Below, piece by piece: positions 61,527-64,000 of a DNA stretch of 64,000 nucleotides. The notes below the pieces were generated by a model. That model did not search any database. It had not been told where the DNA came from and saw nothing but the letters and a program-made list of their open reading frames with translations. Position numbers and translations under genes: made by a program. Location: assembly GCA_903929425.1 (NCBI GenBank), contig CAIYUO010000085.1, positions 1-64,000 of the forward strand, in the 5' to 3' direction. Position 1 is the first letter of the stretch; each line of letters begins with the position of its first letter. This DNA is from an uncultured Bacteroidota bacterium (lineage in GTDB: Bacteria; Bacteroidota; Bacteroidia; Chitinophagales; Chitinophagaceae).

Positions 61527-62780
61527 TTAAGCCTTATATTTTTTCACAATCACACAAGCATTGTGCCCGCCAAATCCAAAAGTATTACTTAACGCTGCAT
61601 TTACAACACGTTTTTGTGCTTTATTGAAAGTGAAATTAAGACGATTGTCTAATTCAGGATCGTCCGTAAAATGATTAATGGTTGGAGGAACTATATCATG
61701 AATAACGGATTGAATACAAGCAATAGCTTCAATGACACCTGCTGCTCCCAAACAGTGACCTGTCATAGATTTGGTTGAACTGATGTTTAAATTATAAGCA
61801 TGCTCACCAAAAACCTCTGTGATTGCTTTTGCTTCAGCAATATCTCCTAATGGTGTAGAAGTGCCGTGTGTATTGATATAGTCAATTTCAGTTGCTACCA
61901 TACCTGCATCTCTTAAAGCTGCATTCATTACATTTTTCGCACCCAATCCTTCGGGATGAGGAGCAGTTAAGTGATAAGCATCTGCAGTTGCACCGCCTCC
62001 TACTACTTCACAATATATTTTAGCACCACGTTTTATTGCGTGCTCTAATTCTTCTAATACTAATACGCCACTAGCTTCTCCCATAATAAAACCATCACGA
62101 TCCTTGTCATAAGGACGGCTAGCTGTTTTTGGATCATCGTTTCGCTCACTCATTGCTTTCATGGCATTAAATCCACCCATGCCTGCAACACCAATTACCG
62201 CCTCTGCACCACCCGTAATAATAATGTCTGCCTTGCCTAATTTTAAATTATCCATTGCAGAAATGATTGCGTTTGTACTAGATGCACATGCACTCACCAC
62301 TGCATAGTTAGGCCCTCTAAATCCATGCTTCATGGAAATTTGCCCAGCAGCAATATCCAAAATCATTTTAGGAATAAAAAAAGGATTAAATCTTGGTGTG
62401 CCATCGCCATGTACAAAGTTGGTTACCTCTTCGGTGAAAGTGGTTAAACCGCCAATACCGCTTGCGAATACCACGCCAACACGATCATGGTCTACATTTT
62501 CTTTCGTAATACCGGCATCTAAAACCGCTTGATCACTTGCTACCAATGCAATTTGAGCAAAACGATCCAGTTTGCGTGCTTCTTTGCGATCCATAAAATT
62601 GGTTGCATCAAAGCCTTTTATCTCACATGCAAATCTTGTTTTAAACTTGGACGCATCAAATTGCGTAATCATATCGGCCCCTGACACTCCATTTACTAAA
62701 TTATCCCAGTATTCACCAAGACTATTTCCTAATGGATTTAAAGTGCCGATACCTGTAACTACAATACGTTTGGATTGCAT
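61527..62780 (-). CDS. fabF: beta-ketoacyl-ACP synthase II
   Basis: RIVVTGIGTLNPLGNS, VSACASSTNAI, NTHGTSTPLGD, SNTFGFGGHNACVIV. Confidence 0.97.
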   Translation of the reverse strand: MQSKRIVVTGIGTLNPLGNSLGEYWDNLVNGVSGADMITQFDASKFKTRFACEIKGFDATNFMDRKEARKLDRFAQIALVASDQAVLDAGITKENVDHDRVGVVFASGIGGLTTFTEEVTNFVHGDGTPRFNPFFIPKMILDIAAGQISMKHGFRGPNYAVVSACASSTNAIISAMDNLKLGKADIIITGGAEAVIGVAGMGGFNAMKAMSERNDDPKTASRPYDKDRDGFIMGEASGVLVLEELEHAIKRGAKIYCEVVGGGATADAYHLTAPHPEGLGAKNVMNAALRDAGMVATEIDYINTHGTSTPLGDIAEAKAITEVFGEHAYNLNISSTKSMTGHCLGAAGVIEAIACIQSVIHDIVPPTINHFTDDPELDNRLNFTFNKAQKRVVNAALSNTFGFGGHNACVIVKKYKA

Positions 62781-62800
62781 GATATTGTTTTTAAATTAAT

Positions 62801-62838
62801 AATCCGCCTTTAAAGCAAAGGCTCAAAAAGGCGGATTA
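62801..62838. promoter_or_regulatory. intergenic hairpin between acpP and fabF
   Basis: AATCCGCCTTT...AAAGGCGGATT 11 bp perfect stem, no strong T-run on the operon (minus) strand. Confidence 0.55.
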
Positions 62839-62882
62839 AGATATACTGTGTTTAATTGGAAGCCGTGAAAATAATAGTGAAA

Positions 62883-63119
62883 TTATTTTGCGTGCTCGTC
62901 GATATAAGCAACAGCTTGACCAACAGTAGTAATTGTTTCTGCTTGTTCGTCTGGAATAGAGATATTGAATTCTTTTTCGAATTCCATAATTAATTCAACT
63001 GTGTCTAAAGAATCAGCGCCTAAATCATTGGTAAATGATGCTTCGTTAGTAACTTCTGCTTCATCAACTCCTAATTTGTCAACGATAATTTTTTTAACTC
63101 TTGATGCGATGTCTGACAT
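62883..63119 (-). CDS. acpP: acyl carrier protein
   Basis: [31 protein letters not shown] (phosphopantetheine DSL motif). Confidence 0.98.
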   Translation of the reverse strand: MSDIASRVKKIIVDKLGVDEAEVTNEASFTNDLGADSLDTVELIMEFEKEFNISIPDEQAETITTVGQAVAYIDEHAK

Positions 63120-63347
63120 TGTAAATAGTTTTGTTTACGGCGCAAAAATATACTTTTTGTTAAAATACCCATATTTTATTTGCCTTTTTGTTTGCACAAT
63201 TTGATTGTTTGGTACTAATATGTGCATTTCTTCGCTTATTATCTCATTTTCAATCCTATAAAGTTGTCGTATCGGCCTTAAAATCGCTTCATAATGTATA
63301 CGAACAATGATTAATCGTAAAATGTACTGTATTAAATACAGCTACAT

Positions 63348-63806
63348 TTATTTTAAGATACCTCTAATGTTATGCTGGTCTTCAACTGAAATGGTTGTTT
63401 TGGGTATAATAAAAAAGCTTTTGGGGCCGAAGTAAAAATGAAAAAAATAAGGGCTCTCAAAGTAATAAGTAACCGTTTCCCAAGCCCAACTAGCCTCTCC
63501 TAAAGTACTTATAAGTGTTGCCTGTTTATCGTCAAAACTGAATTTCCATTGTTCTTTGAATAATATGGTTTTTTTAAAAAACAGCGTCGGTAAAACATAC
63601 CAAAAAAATAACATTAAAACCAGCCACAAGACCGATCCTAATAAAAATGGTTCAGGACGGATTTTTTTCATAAACAACAAAACCGCAGTAACAATGGCAT
63701 ATAAATTCACAATAATCATGAGTGATTTAATTTCAGCCTGCTTTATAAAATGATATCTTAATGCCTGTAATACTTCATTCTTATTGTAGGAAATTGAATA
63801 TTTCAT
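63348..63806 (-). CDS. YcxB-like hypothetical protein with two TM segments
   Basis: Two N-terminal TM helices, then a YcxB-type WKFSFDDKQATLIS..EASWAWETVTYYFESPYFFHFYFGPKSFFIIPK. Confidence 0.55.
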   Translation of the reverse strand: MKYSISYNKNEVLQALRYHFIKQAEIKSLMIIVNLYAIVTAVLLFMKKIRPEPFLLGSVLWLVLMLFFWYVLPTLFFKKTILFKEQWKFSFDDKQATLISTLGEASWAWETVTYYFESPYFFHFYFGPKSFFIIPKTTISVEDQHNIRGILK

Positions 63807-64000
63807 TATAATTTATGGGTGTATTTAAACAAATATACGCACCGCAAAGGTTTGCGCTGAATTTTTTAATCCAAAATATTGAAATTTTAGAAAGCAAAAA
63901 GGTAGCTAAAAATACAAATTGACTATATTTATAAACGACTTGCTTACACAAAATTGCCATTATGAATCTTAAACCCAGGTTAACCTTTAGTCAGATAATC

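Overview
This 64 kb window is chromosomal sequence from a Bacteroidota bacterium. Protein content (GldF/GldG, DUF3467, DUF4293, DksA-like gene beside ileS, class II NrdJ) and TAnnTTTG-type promoters suggest a Chitinophagaceae-like lineage; that placement is an inference. Most of the window is compact housekeeping DNA: one CAT-anticodon tRNA, about 58 confident CDSs and several Rho-independent terminators. I found no CRISPR array, prophage, transposase, rRNA or obvious pseudogene. Accessory-type content is limited to a HicAB toxin-antitoxin pair. The most unusual signal is in the longest intergenic gap (33536-34090, 555 bp), between a GMC oxidoreductase gene and the nrdJ terminator. It holds two divergent copies, in opposite orientation, of a roughly 180 bp nested-palindrome element. 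The loop and junction sequences are conserved (GAACTCGC..TTCG..GCTCAAACATGCA, TTTTTAACG, CTTAACGCTATGRCTCA). The helical arms differ between the copies but stay self-complementary, including a GTCAT/ATGAC versus GCCAT/ATGGC compensatory pair. This looks like covariation in a structured RNA or single-stranded DNA element. Other points of interest are a DksA-like protein with a long Lys/Ala/Pro histone-H1-like tail encoded by a 57 bp minisatellite, a GldF-GldG single-ORF fusion, a transketolase N-terminal half without an adjacent C-terminal half, and several convergent gene pairs with abutting or overlapping stop codons. All family assignments come from reading translated motifs; no database search was run.
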